A DNA stretch of 64,000 bases from Pseudomonas taiwanensis DSM 21245 (GCF_000425785.1 NZ_AUEC01000019.1:62001-126000), one strand, 5' to 3'. Numbered from the stretch's first letter, positions 43,536 through 55,760 are shown. Notes: generated by a model not told the origin, from the letters alone. Numbers and translations are program-made.

Positions 43536-44207
43536 ATGAGTGATTCCGTAGTCAGCCTCGGCCAGCCTGAGATCGAAGGGGTGCGCAAGACGCGCAAGAA
43601 CAACCCCGAGAAAACGCGCGAGGACATCCTCCAGGCCGCGATCAACGAGTTCGTCCAGCAGGGGCTGGCAGGCGCGCGGGTCGACGCCATCGCCGAGCGC
43701 ACGGCCACCTCCAAGCGCATGATCTACTACTACTTCGGCAGCAAGGAACAGCTGTACGTCGAGTGCCTGGTCAAGCTTTACGGCGATATCCGCAAGACCG
43801 AACAAAGCCTCGAGCTAGAATCGCTGCCGGTCGAGCAGGCAATTCAGCGTCTGGTCGAGTTCACCTTCGATCACCATGACCGCAATGTCGACTTCGTGCG
43901 CATGGTCTGCACCGAGAACATCCATTACGGCGAATACGTCAAGAAGACCCCGGTCATCCGCGAGATGAGCAGCCTGGTGCTCCAGGCCTTGAGTCGTACG
44001 TTGCAGCGCGGTGTTGAAGAGGGCGTGTTCCGGCCCGGAATCGAGGTCATCGACCTGCACATGCTGATGAGCTCGTTCTGTTTTTATCGGGTATCGAACC
44101 GGCATACCTTTGGCGACATCTTCCAGGTCGATTTCTCCGACACCAACGTCAGGCAGCGCCACAGGGCGATGATCTGCGACGTAGTGATGCGCTACATCCG
44201 CGCCTGA
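43536..44207 (+). CDS. TetR-family transcriptional regulator
   Basis: A 223-residue TetR regulator. The N-terminal helix-turn-helix is AGARVDAIAERTATSKRMIYYYFGSKEQLY (about residues 48-77, in parts). ATG 43536 (MSDSVVSLG) is preferred to a GTG at 43530. The C-terminal domain has the usual helices and no obvious known ligand site. It follows quiC by 344 bases and may regulate quiC and the MHS transporter; the same order occurs in P. putida. It is convergent with the GlxA-type regulator. Confidence 0.88.
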   Translation: MSDSVVSLGQPEIEGVRKTRKNNPEKTREDILQAAINEFVQQGLAGARVDAIAERTATSKRMIYYYFGSKEQLYVECLVKLYGDIRKTEQSLELESLPVEQAIQRLVEFTFDHHDRNVDFVRMVCTENIHYGEYVKKTPVIREMSSLVLQALSRTLQRGVEEGVFRPGIEVIDLHMLMSSFCFYRVSNRHTFGDIFQVDFSDTNVRQRHRAMICDVVMRYIRA

Positions 44208-44214
44208 CCGGCGC

Positions 44215-45222
44215 TCATTCACCCAGCCGTTGCTCGCGTGACGGCGGGTAGCCGAAGTAGGCGGCATAGCATTTGCTGAAGTGCGACACCGAGACGAAAC
44301 CACAGGCCACCGCCACCTCCATCACCGACAGGTCGGAGTATTGCAACAGGCGGCGGCTCTTGGTGATGCGCAGCTCCATGTAGTAGCGCCGCGGCGAGGT
44401 ACCCAACTGGGCCTGGAACAGCCGGTCGATCTGTCTTCGCGAGCGCCCGCTGTAGGTGGCCAGCTGGTCGAGGCTGAGGGTTTCTTCCAGGTTGTTTTCC
44501 ATCAGCTCGACGATGGTGCGCAGGTGCAGGCTCATGGACTTCTTCGCTCCAGGCCCGACCTGGCGATAGCGAGCACCCGAGAACGACAGGATTTCCTCGA
44601 CACCTTCGGCCAAGCCATCGCCGTAAAGCCTGCGTACCAGCCCTAGCATTAGCTCCATGGCGCCGTTGGGGCTGGCCGCGCTCAGGCGGTCACGGTCGAG
44701 GGTGAAGCTGGCAGGGGTGATGCGTGTCTGCGGGCTGCGCTCGGACAAGCTCGCGCGCTGTTCGGGGTGGATGCTGCAGCCATAGTCATCGAGCACGCCG
44801 GCGCGGCCAAGGAACCAGGCACCGTTCCATAGGCCACCCAGGGCCATGCCATGGGCAGCGCAGTCCCCCAACAGGCGATCGAGTTCGGGGTACTTCAACG
44901 GCGTGCGCAGGCCGCCACACACCAGCAGCAGATCAAGGTCCTTGAGCGCTTGCGCCTCCAACTCGGTTGCCACCAGTTCCAGGCCCAGGTCGCTCAGCAC
45001 CCGATCGCCACTGAGCGACAGCGGGGTAAAGCGGAAACTGTCGGCGCGCAGCAGGTTGGCGGTGACCAGCACATCCATGGCCACGGTGAAACTGGCCATC
45101 GAAAAGTGTTCGAGCAGGACGAAGTCGACCCGATAGGGCGCCTGTGCGTTCTCGGTCGAGGATTTGAGCCTTAGCATGTTGCTGGTGCTGGTCTTCTTGC
45201 TGAACTGACGTGGCGTTGGCAC
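44215..45222 (-). CDS. GlxA-family AraC-type transcriptional regulator
   Basis: About 335 residues: an N-terminal DJ-1/PfpI-like domain (about 25-190) and a C-terminal AraC helix-turn-helix pair (LSLDQLATYSGRSRRQIDRLF and MEVAVACGFVSVSHFSKCYAAYFG). Such regulators often control amine, choline, carnitine or amino-acid catabolism. The start is uncertain: GTG at 45222 has GCGGAG six bases upstream, while ATG at 45177 (MLRLKSSTENAQ) lacks a good site. Its target is not obvious; the neighbouring TetR gene is convergent and the downstream gene is separate. Confidence 0.85.
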   Translation of the reverse strand: MPTPRQFSKKTSTSNMLRLKSSTENAQAPYRVDFVLLEHFSMASFTVAMDVLVTANLLRADSFRFTPLSLSGDRVLSDLGLELVATELEAQALKDLDLLLVCGGLRTPLKYPELDRLLGDCAAHGMALGGLWNGAWFLGRAGVLDDYGCSIHPEQRASLSERSPQTRITPASFTLDRDRLSAASPNGAMELMLGLVRRLYGDGLAEGVEEILSFSGARYRQVGPGAKKSMSLHLRTIVELMENNLEETLSLDQLATYSGRSRRQIDRLFQAQLGTSPRRYYMELRITKSRRLLQYSDLSVMEVAVACGFVSVSHFSKCYAAYFGYPPSREQRLGE

Positions 45223-45361
45223 TCTGAACTCCGCTTCCAGGCTGGTTCGCAGAGTGTGGCGGCAGGCCGAGGGAAAGACAATCTCCGGGGTGCGGGCGTG
45301 GTATTGGAGGTCGTATTGAGGCAACTGAGCTATGCTGGCGTACCTCACCCGGAGACCCTCG

Positions 45362-45832
45362 ATGAAATACGCCCTCGCTTTGCTGTTGAGCTTGTTGCCA
45401 TTCATTGCCAATGCCTTGCAAACAGGTGAAACACTGGCGCCCTGGACGCTGCTCGACCAGTACGACCAGGCCGGCAGTCTTGAAACCGGCACCCATATCT
45501 TGCTGGTTGCCCGCGATATGGACGGCGCCAAGCTGGTGAAGGCGGCGCTTGCCGATCAGCCCAAGGGCTACCTTGAAGCACGCCATGCGTTGTTCGTCGC
45601 CGATATCCAGCGCATGCCGGCGCTGATCAGCAAACTGTTCGCCATTCCGGCGATGCGTGACTACAGCTACCGGGTTCTGCTTGACCGTGACGGCCGAGTG
45701 GCCAGTCGTTACCCAGCCGAGGAGGGCAAGGTGCTGTGGTTGCAGCTGGAGCGGGGCGCGTTGGTGAGCCAACGGCTGTTCAGCGATGCGCAGGCGCTCA
45801 AGGCCGCCCTGGACCAAGCGCCGCACCCTTGA
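45362..45832 (+). CDS. Exported hypothetical protein, thioredoxin-like
   Basis: A 156-residue protein with a signal peptide (MKYALALLLSLLPFIANALQ, cleaved about residue 18). The rest looks like a thioredoxin-fold (APWTLLDQYDQAG start, YSYRVLLDRDGRVASRYP late), recalling YtfJ-type periplasmic proteins, but the CxxC motif is absent. ATG 45362 follows GGAGACC. Function unknown. Divergent from the GlxA-type regulator. Confidence 0.65.
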   Translation: MKYALALLLSLLPFIANALQTGETLAPWTLLDQYDQAGSLETGTHILLVARDMDGAKLVKAALADQPKGYLEARHALFVADIQRMPALISKLFAIPAMRDYSYRVLLDRDGRVASRYPAEEGKVLWLQLERGALVSQRLFSDAQALKAALDQAPHP

Positions 45833-45841
45833 AAGGGGTGA

Positions 45842-45870
45842 TCAGGGCACCCGATGCACTGATGCCCTGA
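45842..45870. terminator. Possible bidirectional hairpin
   Basis: TCAGGGCA (45842-45849) pairs with TGCCCTGA (45863-45870) between convergent genes. No T-run follows, so termination is uncertain. Confidence 0.4.
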
Positions 45871-45876
45871 GCGGGG

Positions 45877-46200
45877 TCATGGAATATTGAGCGTGATGGC
45901 GCTACCAAGGCCATTGACCATCAGGCTGCCTTCGAACTCGATGTGCTTGATCACGTCCGCCGATTCGAGTTCGCCTTTTATTCGCATGCGGACCTGGCGT
46001 TTCGCTTCGCGGGCCTTGTCATCGAGGGTGGCGGGTGCCAGCTCCACTTGGCCGAGCAGTGTGGTCTCGATATCACCGGTGGTTTCCCAACCCAGGTTGT
46101 GGCGCAGGATGGTGCGCGCTTTCTCCGCCGAAGCTACGTGCTGTGGTTTGCCGGTGTCGAGGGGGCTGATCGTGTAGGCGAGTTGGAAGTCGTGTTTCAT
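45877..46200 (-). CDS. Small hypothetical protein
   Basis: A 107-residue soluble protein (MKHDFQLAYTISPLDTGKPQ start). No signal peptide, membrane segment or recognised domain. AAGGAAATGCC gives a good ribosome site for ATG 46200. Its ordinary codon use and clean boundaries suggest a real gene; function unknown. It is convergent with the exported hypothetical gene and divergent from the GNAT gene. Confidence 0.6.
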   Translation of the reverse strand: MKHDFQLAYTISPLDTGKPQHVASAEKARTILRHNLGWETTGDIETTLLGQVELAPATLDDKAREAKRQVRMRIKGELESADVIKHIEFEGSLMVNGLGSAITLNIP

Positions 46201-46368
46201 GGCATTTCCTTTTCTGTGGATGCAGGCCTCCGTGCCGGGGCCTGCAATCTAACCGGCCGTTAGCGAAACTGAAACCAACGCGTTGTTCAGGCTGCTCCGG
46301 TCGCGGTGGGAATCTGCCCACAGCGTTCTTCGGCGCGCGTTAAACTGCTAATTTTTCGAGCCCGCCTC

Positions 46369-46863
46369 ATGCTGCCCATCGAATTGCTTGAAACCAGCCC
46401 CGACCAGGCTGAACTGCTGCGCAACCTTTATCAGTTCTATGCCTATGAATCCTCCGACTGGGAGCAGGAGGACGTCGAGGTGGACGGGCGTTTCTACATT
46501 CATGAATCACACCTGCAACGTTATTGGCACGCTCCCGACTGGAGCGCCAGCCTGGTCCTGGTGGATGGTTTCATCGCGGGTTTCGTGCTGGTCGAGCGCA
46601 GCGAATTGCCGGGGGTCGATGCCCTGGAACTGGCTGACCTGTTCATCCTTAAAAAGTATCGCCGCCAGGGCGTTGCGCGGGCTGTCGCGCAACAGTTCCT
46701 CGGCCGCCCCGGCGACTGGCTGCTGCGCTGCCATGGCCGGGACCGCCAGGCCGTGGCGTTCTGCCAAGCGCTGGTGGATACCCTGCCGCGTCCGGTGCGG
46801 ATGATCGAGCTGGATGACGACCCGGAGTTGCTCAATTTCTGGGTAAGCGCGGCCCGCCACTGA
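46369..46863 (+). CDS. GNAT-family acetyltransferase
   Basis: A 164-residue N-acetyltransferase. The acetyl-CoA motif is in LADLFILKKYRRQGVARAVAQQF (about residues 86-108, in two parts: LFILKKYRRQGVA). ATG 46369 (MLPIELLETSPDQAELLRN) gives the standard length. Substrate unknown. It is followed 148 bases later by the PAS-GGDEF-EAL gene, probably an independent unit. Confidence 0.8.
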   Translation: MLPIELLETSPDQAELLRNLYQFYAYESSDWEQEDVEVDGRFYIHESHLQRYWHAPDWSASLVLVDGFIAGFVLVERSELPGVDALELADLFILKKYRRQGVARAVAQQFLGRPGDWLLRCHGRDRQAVAFCQALVDTLPRPVRMIELDDDPELLNFWVSAARH

Positions 46864-47011
46864 GCGCCGCGCCGCGATGGGCAACGGCAAAATTTTGTGA
46901 GTCACTTCACAAAAATCAGGTAATTGGCATAATGCCAGCACCCTTTTGCAAGACCTGGCCGCCACCGTGCCCGGCGGCTTATCGTTCCCTTGGCAGGTTC
47001 AGGTAAATCTC

Positions 47012-49099
47012 ATGTCGCTAGTCGCAAGTTCGGACATCATGTACCGGCTGTTGATCCAGAGTGTGCTGGATTACGCCATTTACCTGCTTACCCCCGAGGG
47101 GATCGTCGCCAACTGGAATCCGGGAGCGCAGCGGGCCAAGGGCTATGGGGCCGACGAGATTGTCGGAAAGCACTATTCGCTGTTCTACAAGGACAGCGAG
47201 CGTAACGCCGGTCTGCCCGAGCAGAACCTGGATCAGGCCCGGCGCACGGGGCGCTTCGAGGAAATCGGTGTGCGCTTGCGCAAGGATGGCACGGCTTTTC
47301 ACGCCCATGTGGTGATCGACGCGGTATACGACGACGATGGCCAGTTGGTCGGCTTTGCCAAGGTCACGCGTGACATCACCGAGCGTCGCCAGCAGGAGCT
47401 GGAGCTGTTGAAGGCCAAGGAGCTGGCCGAGCAGTACAGCCAGGAGATGACCAACCTGTCGCAGTTCCTCGACTCGGTGATCTCCAATATTCCTGCCAGT
47501 GTGATCGTCCAGGACCTGCAGAGCCAGCGCATCCTGCTGGCCAACCAGCAGGCCGAGCGCCTGTTCGGCGGCCGTGACGCGAACATGATCGGCCAGATGC
47601 CCAACGAGTGCCTGACCCCGGCTGGCGCTGAATTCCTGGGTCAGCAGTTCAGCCGTGGTGCCCGCAGTGCCAAGGGGTTTGCCGCCGAAACCCGGGTCGA
47701 CACCGCCTGCGGCCCGCGCATCCTGCGCAGCCGGTCGCTGCTCTGCCAGAATCGCGACGGTCAGGCCGACTACGTGCTGTTCGTCGCCGAAGACGCCACC
47801 GAGGAGCTGGCCGCCCACGCACAGATCCACCACATGGCACACCATGACGCGCTCACCGGGTTGCCGAATCGCACGCTGTTCAACGAGCGTTTGAAACAGG
47901 CGCTGGTGCGGGGTGAGGACAACAGCAAGCTGACCGCTGCGCTGTGCCTGGACCTGGACAATTTCAAGAACATCAACGACTCGCTTGGCCATGCTTTCGG
48001 CGACAAGTTGCTGCGAGCCTTGGGCAAGCGGCTGCGTCGCGAGCTGCGGGAGCACGACACCCTGGCCCGTCTGGGCGGCGATGAATTCGCCGTGGTCCTG
48101 ACCAACCTGGAGAACCGTGAGGGTGCCTACCACATCGCCCAGCGCCTGATTGAAGCGATCAGCCCGCCGTTCCAGATCGAAGGCCATCAGTTCTCGGTAG
48201 GGGTCAGCATCGGGGTGGCCATCGCCCCGCAGGACAGCGATCAGGCCGAGCAACTGCTGGGTTATGCCGACATGGCGTTGTACGAAGCCAAGCGCAATGG
48301 GCGCAATCGCTACGAGTGCTTCAGCGTCGAGATGGACGTTGCCGCACGCCAGCGCCGCCTGGTCGAGACCGACCTGCGTACAGCGCTGCACCTTGGGCAA
48401 TTGCACCTGCACTACCAGCCAGTAGTCGACCAGCAGACCAGCCAGATCACCGGGTACGAAGCGCTACTGCGCTGGGAGCATCCGACCCGGGGCATGGTGA
48501 TGCCGATGGACTTCATCCCCATCGCCGAAGAAACCGGGCTGATCCACGAGCTTGGAACCCGCGCACTCAACCTGGCGTGTCAGGAGGCAGCCAGCTGGGA
48601 AGGCGAGCAGACGGTGTCGGTGAACCTGTCGCCGGTGCAGTTCAAGAACGCCAATCTGGTGCACACGGTGGCCCTGGCGCTGGCCGACTCGGGCCTGGCG
48701 CCTCAGCGCCTGGAGTTGGAAATCACCGAATCGGTGTTGCTGGGCAACAGTGAAGAGAACGTGCGTACCCTGCGGGCGCTAAAGGCACTCGGAGTGTCCA
48801 TCTCGCTGGACGATTTCGGGACGGGTTACTCGTCGCTGGGCTACCTGCGTTCATTCCCGTTCGACCGGATCAAGATCGACAAGTCCTTTGTACATGACAT
48901 GTGCGAAAGCCGCGAGGCGATGTCGATCATTCGGGCCATTACCGAGCTGTCCAACAGTCTGATGATCAAGACCACGGCCGAGGGTGTGGAGTCGGAAGAG
49001 CAGATGCGCCGCCTGGCTGCCGAGGGGTGCTCGCACTTTCAGGGGTACCTGTACGGTCGACCGGCACCGGCGAGCGAGCGATTGAAACAGGTGGGCTGA
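47012..49099 (+). CDS. PAS-GGDEF-EAL cyclic di-GMP regulator
   Basis: A 695-residue protein that can make and/or break cyclic di-GMP. Order: PAS (about 10-130), second PAS (about 155-260), GGDEF (about 270-430) and EAL (about 445-690). GGDEF is intact (RLGGDEFAVVL) with an inhibitory REHD site five residues before it. EAL residues are intact: YEALLRWEHP, VNLSPVQF, EITES, DDFGTGYSSL, KIDKSFV and TAEGVE. The enzyme is therefore predicted bifunctional. No membrane helix is seen. ATG 47012 is chosen; ATG 47039 is possible. Confidence 0.9.
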   Translation: MSLVASSDIMYRLLIQSVLDYAIYLLTPEGIVANWNPGAQRAKGYGADEIVGKHYSLFYKDSERNAGLPEQNLDQARRTGRFEEIGVRLRKDGTAFHAHVVIDAVYDDDGQLVGFAKVTRDITERRQQELELLKAKELAEQYSQEMTNLSQFLDSVISNIPASVIVQDLQSQRILLANQQAERLFGGRDANMIGQMPNECLTPAGAEFLGQQFSRGARSAKGFAAETRVDTACGPRILRSRSLLCQNRDGQADYVLFVAEDATEELAAHAQIHHMAHHDALTGLPNRTLFNERLKQALVRGEDNSKLTAALCLDLDNFKNINDSLGHAFGDKLLRALGKRLRRELREHDTLARLGGDEFAVVLTNLENREGAYHIAQRLIEAISPPFQIEGHQFSVGVSIGVAIAPQDSDQAEQLLGYADMALYEAKRNGRNRYECFSVEMDVAARQRRLVETDLRTALHLGQLHLHYQPVVDQQTSQITGYEALLRWEHPTRGMVMPMDFIPIAEETGLIHELGTRALNLACQEAASWEGEQTVSVNLSPVQFKNANLVHTVALALADSGLAPQRLELEITESVLLGNSEENVRTLRALKALGVSISLDDFGTGYSSLGYLRSFPFDRIKIDKSFVHDMCESREAMSIIRAITELSNSLMIKTTAEGVESEEQMRRLAAEGCSHFQGYLYGRPAPASERLKQVG

Positions 49100-49182
49100 T
49101 CGCTGGCGGTGCCGGCTCCATGCCCCGCCGTCGCTATGCTGCGGGGTCTATGCAGGAGCCGGGTTGGCGGCGATGGGGGCGC

Positions 49183-50007
49183 TCAGCTATTCCACTGGGG
49201 CGCAAAATCTGGGCTCACAACCCGCTGATCCTTCGGCAGCGCCGCGATCAAGGTCCGGTCATCATCATCCAGTTGCACGTCCAGTGCCGCCAGGTTGGCC
49301 AACTGGTTCTGGCGGCTGCTGGCTTTTGGAATCACCGCCACGCCATCCTGGTCCAGCAGCCACTTGAGCGCGACCTGGCTTGGCAGGACGCCATGCTTGG
49401 CGGCGATATCGCCAATAGCCTGCTGTTCCGCGGCCCGTCCGCGCGCCAGCGGCGTGTAGGCAGTCAAGAGCAGGTCATGCTGACGCGCGTAGTCCAGCAG
49501 CGGCTGCTGGCTGAGCAGCACGTGGTACTCCACCTGGATCGCCGACAGCGGCGCCCCCAGCTCCTCGACCACCTGGCGCAACAGGCCGAGCGGGAAATTG
49601 GCCACGCCGATACTGCGCGCCTTGCCTTCCTCGTGCAGGGTGACCAGTGTCTCGATACTGCGGGCCAGGTCCATGTCCTTGGCGGGCCAATGGATATGGA
49701 ACAGGTCTACCTGGTCGGTGCCCAGGAGACGCAGGCTGTCCTCCAGCGATTGACGCATGGCCTTGGGTTCGAGCTTGTCCCACCAGACCTTGGTGGTCAG
49801 GTGGATGGCTTCGCGCGGCACTTCGCTCTCGCGCAGGGCCTGGCCGACCGCGGCCTCATTGTCGTAGGCGGTGGCGGTATCGATGTGCCGATAACCCAGC
49901 TCCAGCGCCTGGCGGACCGCTGTGGTGCATTCGCTGCCGGTCATTGGCCAGGTGCCCAGGCCGATACAGGGCAAGTCCAGACCGTTGCGGGTTGTTAACC
50001 TATGCAT
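49183..50007 (-). CDS. Aldo/keto reductase
   Basis: A 274-residue TIM-barrel NADPH oxidoreductase of the DkgA/DkgB (2,5-diketogluconate reductase-like) group. The catalytic tetrad is present: Asp and Tyr in HIDTATAYDNEAAVG, Lys in HLTTKVWWD, His in DLFHIHWPAK. The C-terminal NADPH-phosphate motif is PKASSRQNQLANL. ATG 50007 (MHRLTTRNGLDLPCIG) matches the family start; the open frame extends further. Physiological substrate unknown. Divergent from the DMT transporter. Confidence 0.88.
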   Translation of the reverse strand: MHRLTTRNGLDLPCIGLGTWPMTGSECTTAVRQALELGYRHIDTATAYDNEAAVGQALRESEVPREAIHLTTKVWWDKLEPKAMRQSLEDSLRLLGTDQVDLFHIHWPAKDMDLARSIETLVTLHEEGKARSIGVANFPLGLLRQVVEELGAPLSAIQVEYHVLLSQQPLLDYARQHDLLLTAYTPLARGRAAEQQAIGDIAAKHGVLPSQVALKWLLDQDGVAVIPKASSRQNQLANLAALDVQLDDDDRTLIAALPKDQRVVSPDFAPQWNS

Positions 50008-50236
50008 GAGAACTCCTTGTAGGGGGGAGGAACGGGCATTGATGGTGCGTGTGTGTTGCGGCCTGGGCCATGTGCCTGAGGCAAAAAGTGGTCGATCAGC
50101 GAACGAAATCTTCTGGGCCTTGAGCGGGAACGGCAATGGGTCTTCCTTAAGTTGTCGTATCTCTTCTAGAATTCGACCTGCCGCACCTGCCTTTCACCCT
50201 GGCGCAGTATCCCGCCGCGCCGCCATCGAGAGCGCC

Positions 50237-51115
50237 ATGAGTTCCAGCACACCGCTGTCCGGAGTCAATCAACCACTGCGAGGCATCGCCCTGGTGGTGG
50301 TGGCGACGTTTCTATTTGCCAGCCACGATGCCTTGTCCAAGTTTCTCGGCGGGCTTTACCCGATCATCATGGTGGTCTGGGCGCGCTATCTGGTGCATAC
50401 CTTGCTGATGGCCGGGATCTTCCTGCCCAAGTCCGGCCTTAACGTGCTGCGGACTCGTCGCCCGGTGCTGCAGACCTTGCGTGCGTTGAGCCTGCTGAGC
50501 ACCAGCCTGTTATTCACCACCGGCCTGCAGTACCTGCCGCTGGCCGAGGCGACGGCGGTCAACTTCCTTGCGCCGGTGCTGGTTACGGCATTGTCGGCAC
50601 CGCTGCTCAAAGAGCGGGTGACGGCGGGGCAGTGGGTGGCGGTGGTGCTGGGGTTCGTCGGGGTGCTGGTGGTGGTGCACCCGGGAGGCGCGATGTTCAC
50701 CCCGGCGATTCTGTACCCGTTCGGCTCGGCGCTGGGGTTCTGCTTCTACCAGTTGCTGACCCGTATCCTGGCCGCCCACGACAGCCCGACCACCAGCAAC
50801 TTCTATGCAGGGTTGTGCAACACCTTGGTGATGACGGCGCTGGTGCCATTTTTCTGGGAAGTGCCGCGCTGGGATCATGCGCTGTTGATGCTGGCACTGG
50901 GCGGCTTTGGCATGAGCGCGCACTTGCTGCTAACCCAGGCGTTCCGCCATGCGGCGCCGGCGCTGTTGGCACCGTTCAGTTACTGCCAGATCGTATTCGC
51001 CGGGTTGCTCGGCCTGCTCATTTACCGGCAGGTGCCGGACAGTGCCAGCCTGATCGGGATCGCCGTCATCTGCCTGAGCGGTTTGGGTGCGGCGTGGATG
51101 CAGCGCAGGAAGTGA
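50237..51115 (+). CDS. DMT-superfamily (EamA) transporter
   Basis: A 292-residue inner-membrane protein with ten hydrophobic helices in two EamA repeats (about 15-145 and 155-290); PLAEATAVNFLAPVLVTALSAP is the conserved end of the first repeat (in parts). It is likely a metabolite or drug exporter. ATG 50237 (MSSSTPLSGVNQ) is chosen. Divergent from the aldo/keto reductase with a 229-base gap that shows no other feature. Confidence 0.85.
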   Translation: MSSSTPLSGVNQPLRGIALVVVATFLFASHDALSKFLGGLYPIIMVVWARYLVHTLLMAGIFLPKSGLNVLRTRRPVLQTLRALSLLSTSLLFTTGLQYLPLAEATAVNFLAPVLVTALSAPLLKERVTAGQWVAVVLGFVGVLVVVHPGGAMFTPAILYPFGSALGFCFYQLLTRILAAHDSPTTSNFYAGLCNTLVMTALVPFFWEVPRWDHALLMLALGGFGMSAHLLLTQAFRHAAPALLAPFSYCQIVFAGLLGLLIYRQVPDSASLIGIAVICLSGLGAAWMQRRK

Positions 51116-51185
51116 CCGTCATTGCGTGCAGCTGGATGTGGAAGAACCCATGCATTGCGAAGGGGCTGCTCGATGGCCACATGGG

Positions 51186-51785
51186 TCAGGCACGCCCCCC
51201 CAGCAAGCTGCTCAACGACGCATCGAAGTCTCGCAACGCATCGGCCTGCACTGCCTGCTCATCGTCGATAACCCGTGTCACATCGCCAAGCGCCTTGTGC
51301 GCCCGTCCCTCGGCACGGCCGATGTAGGTCAGCTGGTCGTCGAAGAAGCGTGCTACCACACGGCTTTCGATATCGGCGCTGGCGAGTCGGCTTTCGCTAT
51401 CGAGGAGCACGATGATGTCCGGGCGATCAGCCAACAGTGTGTCCAGGTCGTCATAGAACGTCACTTCGGCGAACTGTTGGGCCAGTGATTTGGCCAGCCA
51501 GTCGTAGGCTTGGCTGCCGCTGTTGAGGGTGGCGACCGGAATGCTGCGGTTCTGCGCGGGCGCAGTGCGTTCGTCGCGATGGCGCTGCAGGTAGTCGAGT
51601 GTCGAGGCGCCGTTGCGCCCCAGCAGTACTGCGACATGCTGGCCGGGCGCAAGCACCACACTGGACATTGCGGTGGCGGAGTAAAAATGCCCGTCGGGCC
51701 TGGCGTCGTGGTTCGCTGCAGGCGCCGCACAGCCGCTGAGAGCCGCGAGCAGGACGAGCAGGGCTGCGATCATGCCGGTTTTCAT
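51186..51785 (-). CDS. Hypothetical lipoprotein
   Basis: A 199-residue protein with a lipoprotein signal (MKTGMIAALLVLLAALSGCA, lipobox LSGC, Cys about residue 19). The mature part has alternating hydrophobic segments (HVAVLLGRNGA, RPDIIVLLDSE) suggesting an alpha/beta fold, but no family is recognised. It likely sits in a membrane facing the periplasm. It lies 101 bases downstream of a LysR gene on the same strand. Function unknown. Confidence 0.7.
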   Translation of the reverse strand: MKTGMIAALLVLLAALSGCAAPAANHDARPDGHFYSATAMSSVVLAPGQHVAVLLGRNGASTLDYLQRHRDERTAPAQNRSIPVATLNSGSQAYDWLAKSLAQQFAEVTFYDDLDTLLADRPDIIVLLDSESRLASADIESRVVARFFDDQLTYIGRAEGRAHKALGDVTRVIDDEQAVQADALRDFDASLSSLLGGRA

Positions 51786-51886
51786 CGGGAAACCTCGTCA
51801 ATGCATCAATGCCGCCATCTTCCGCCAGGCACTGCTTGCGGCGGAACTCGATGCTGTTCATGGTGGCTATTGACGAGGTCGATGAA

Positions 51887-52795
51887 TCAACGAGGGTCGG
51901 CCATGAACTGCATGATCCGCTCGCGCAGCCAGCGTTCAGCCGGGTCGTTGTCCTGGGCGCCGCTCCAGACCATCGACAGCTCTGCCTCGGTGACATCGAA
52001 CGGTGCGGGGTCGGCGCGCAGGCTGCCATCGTCGGCCAGGGCACAGGCGGCATAGTCCGGCACCGTGGCGATCAGTTCGGTGTTACGCAACAAGGCCCGA
52101 AGGCTGCCGAACTGCGGCACTGCAAGGACCACCTTACGGCAGCGGCCGATGCGGGCCAGGTCAAGGTCGATGTTGCCGCTCATGTCGCCCGAGAAGGACA
52201 CCATCACATGGGGGCGGGCGCAGTATTCGTCCAGGGTCAGCGGGCCGGGGCGGTCATCGGCGCGCAGCACCCGCACACCGATGTTGCGCAGCTTGCGACG
52301 CTTGGCCGTGGCCGGCAGGTCGGTGGTGTAGCTCACGCCGACGGAAATTTCGCCGCTGGACAGTAGCCCTGGCATCAGCAGGAAGTTGGCTCGACGCACC
52401 ACCACACTGATCTCAGGGGCCTCTTCGCGCAGGGCTTGGAGCAGGGCGGGAAACAGGCCGAACTCGGTGTCGTCCGACAGGCCCAGGCGAAACACGTTGC
52501 AGCTGTTGGCCGGATCGAAATCCCGCGCCCGGCTGATCGCCGCGGAAATCACGTCCATGGCCGGCCCAAGCTCGGCAAAAATCTGCATCGCCCGCGGCGT
52601 CGGCTCCATGGCCCGGCCATTGCGGATCAGCAGCGGGTCGTCGAACAGCTCCCGCAGGCGGGCGAGGGCGGCGCTGACCGTGGATTGGGTGATGAACAGC
52701 TTTTCGCCGACACGGGTCAGGTTGCGTTCGATCATCAGGGCTTCGAACAGCACCAGCAGGTTCATGTCGACGCGGCGCAGGTCATTGCGGTTCAT
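51887..52795 (-). CDS. LysR-family transcriptional regulator upstream of katG
   Basis: A 302-residue LysR protein of the NodD/NahR-like type (RVDMNLLVLFEALMIERNLTRVGEKLFITQSTVSAALARLR, about residues 8-48, read in parts). It is divergent from katG across 374 bases, but it is not an OxyR: the redox Cys pair and the OxyR opening are absent. Whether it touches katG is unknown; it may rather control the downstream lipoprotein. Confidence 0.85.
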   Translation of the reverse strand: MNRNDLRRVDMNLLVLFEALMIERNLTRVGEKLFITQSTVSAALARLRELFDDPLLIRNGRAMEPTPRAMQIFAELGPAMDVISAAISRARDFDPANSCNVFRLGLSDDTEFGLFPALLQALREEAPEISVVVRRANFLLMPGLLSSGEISVGVSYTTDLPATAKRRKLRNIGVRVLRADDRPGPLTLDEYCARPHVMVSFSGDMSGNIDLDLARIGRCRKVVLAVPQFGSLRALLRNTELIATVPDYAACALADDGSLRADPAPFDVTEAELSMVWSGAQDNDPAERWLRERIMQFMADPR

Positions 52796-55419
<2,624 letters not shown>

Positions 55420-55760
55420 GTCCCCTCCCCAAGGCCTGATGCGACAGGCCTCGAGTTACCCTCCGGTTGCGATGTTTTGCCGGAGGGCGACTCACCCCTG
55501 GGTTTCCTGAAACATCAGTCATTCCCCCTTCCAATCTGCCGACGGAAGTTTGCTGTTAGTGCATGCTTCCCCATAAGACGCAGGCAGTAATCGCAGCAAG
55601 GGTGCGCTATCATGCGGCCCTTTTTTCGCGTGCATAGGTGGCTGTCTGACAGCTGTTCGTTCCATTGGCGTTTATTGGGGGCGTGGGCGGTTATAGATCG
55701 CCGCGGCGTCAAGGAAGGCTTTGGGGAAGTGTGTTCCCTGATTGTAACCAGGTGGTGTGT
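55420..55760. other. Intergenic region between katG and the pyruvyl transferase-like gene
   Basis: 341 bases. It holds a CCCTCCGG/CCGGAGGG hairpin at 55459-55487 (13-base loop, no T-run) as a possible katG terminator, and a run of six T at 55620-55625. No gene is convincing; a roughly 60-codon extension of the next gene's frame lacks similarity. Confidence 0.5.
55459..55487 (+). terminator. Possible katG terminator hairpin
   Basis: An 8-base stem CCCTCCGG / CCGGAGGG with a 13-base loop, 40 bases after the katG stop. The lack of a T-run makes it uncertain. Confidence 0.4.

Noticed and set aside
46922..46957. Possible sigma-54 promoter before the PAS-GGDEF-EAL gene (GGCATAATGCCAGCACCCTT region, then TTGCA)
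   Set aside because: The GG/GC pair with a 10-base spacing is not properly formed; the -24 position reads AG rather than GG.
47018..48412. A 464-codon open frame antisense to the PAS-GGDEF-EAL gene
   Set aside because: No start context or domain; explained by third-position GC bias in the real gene.
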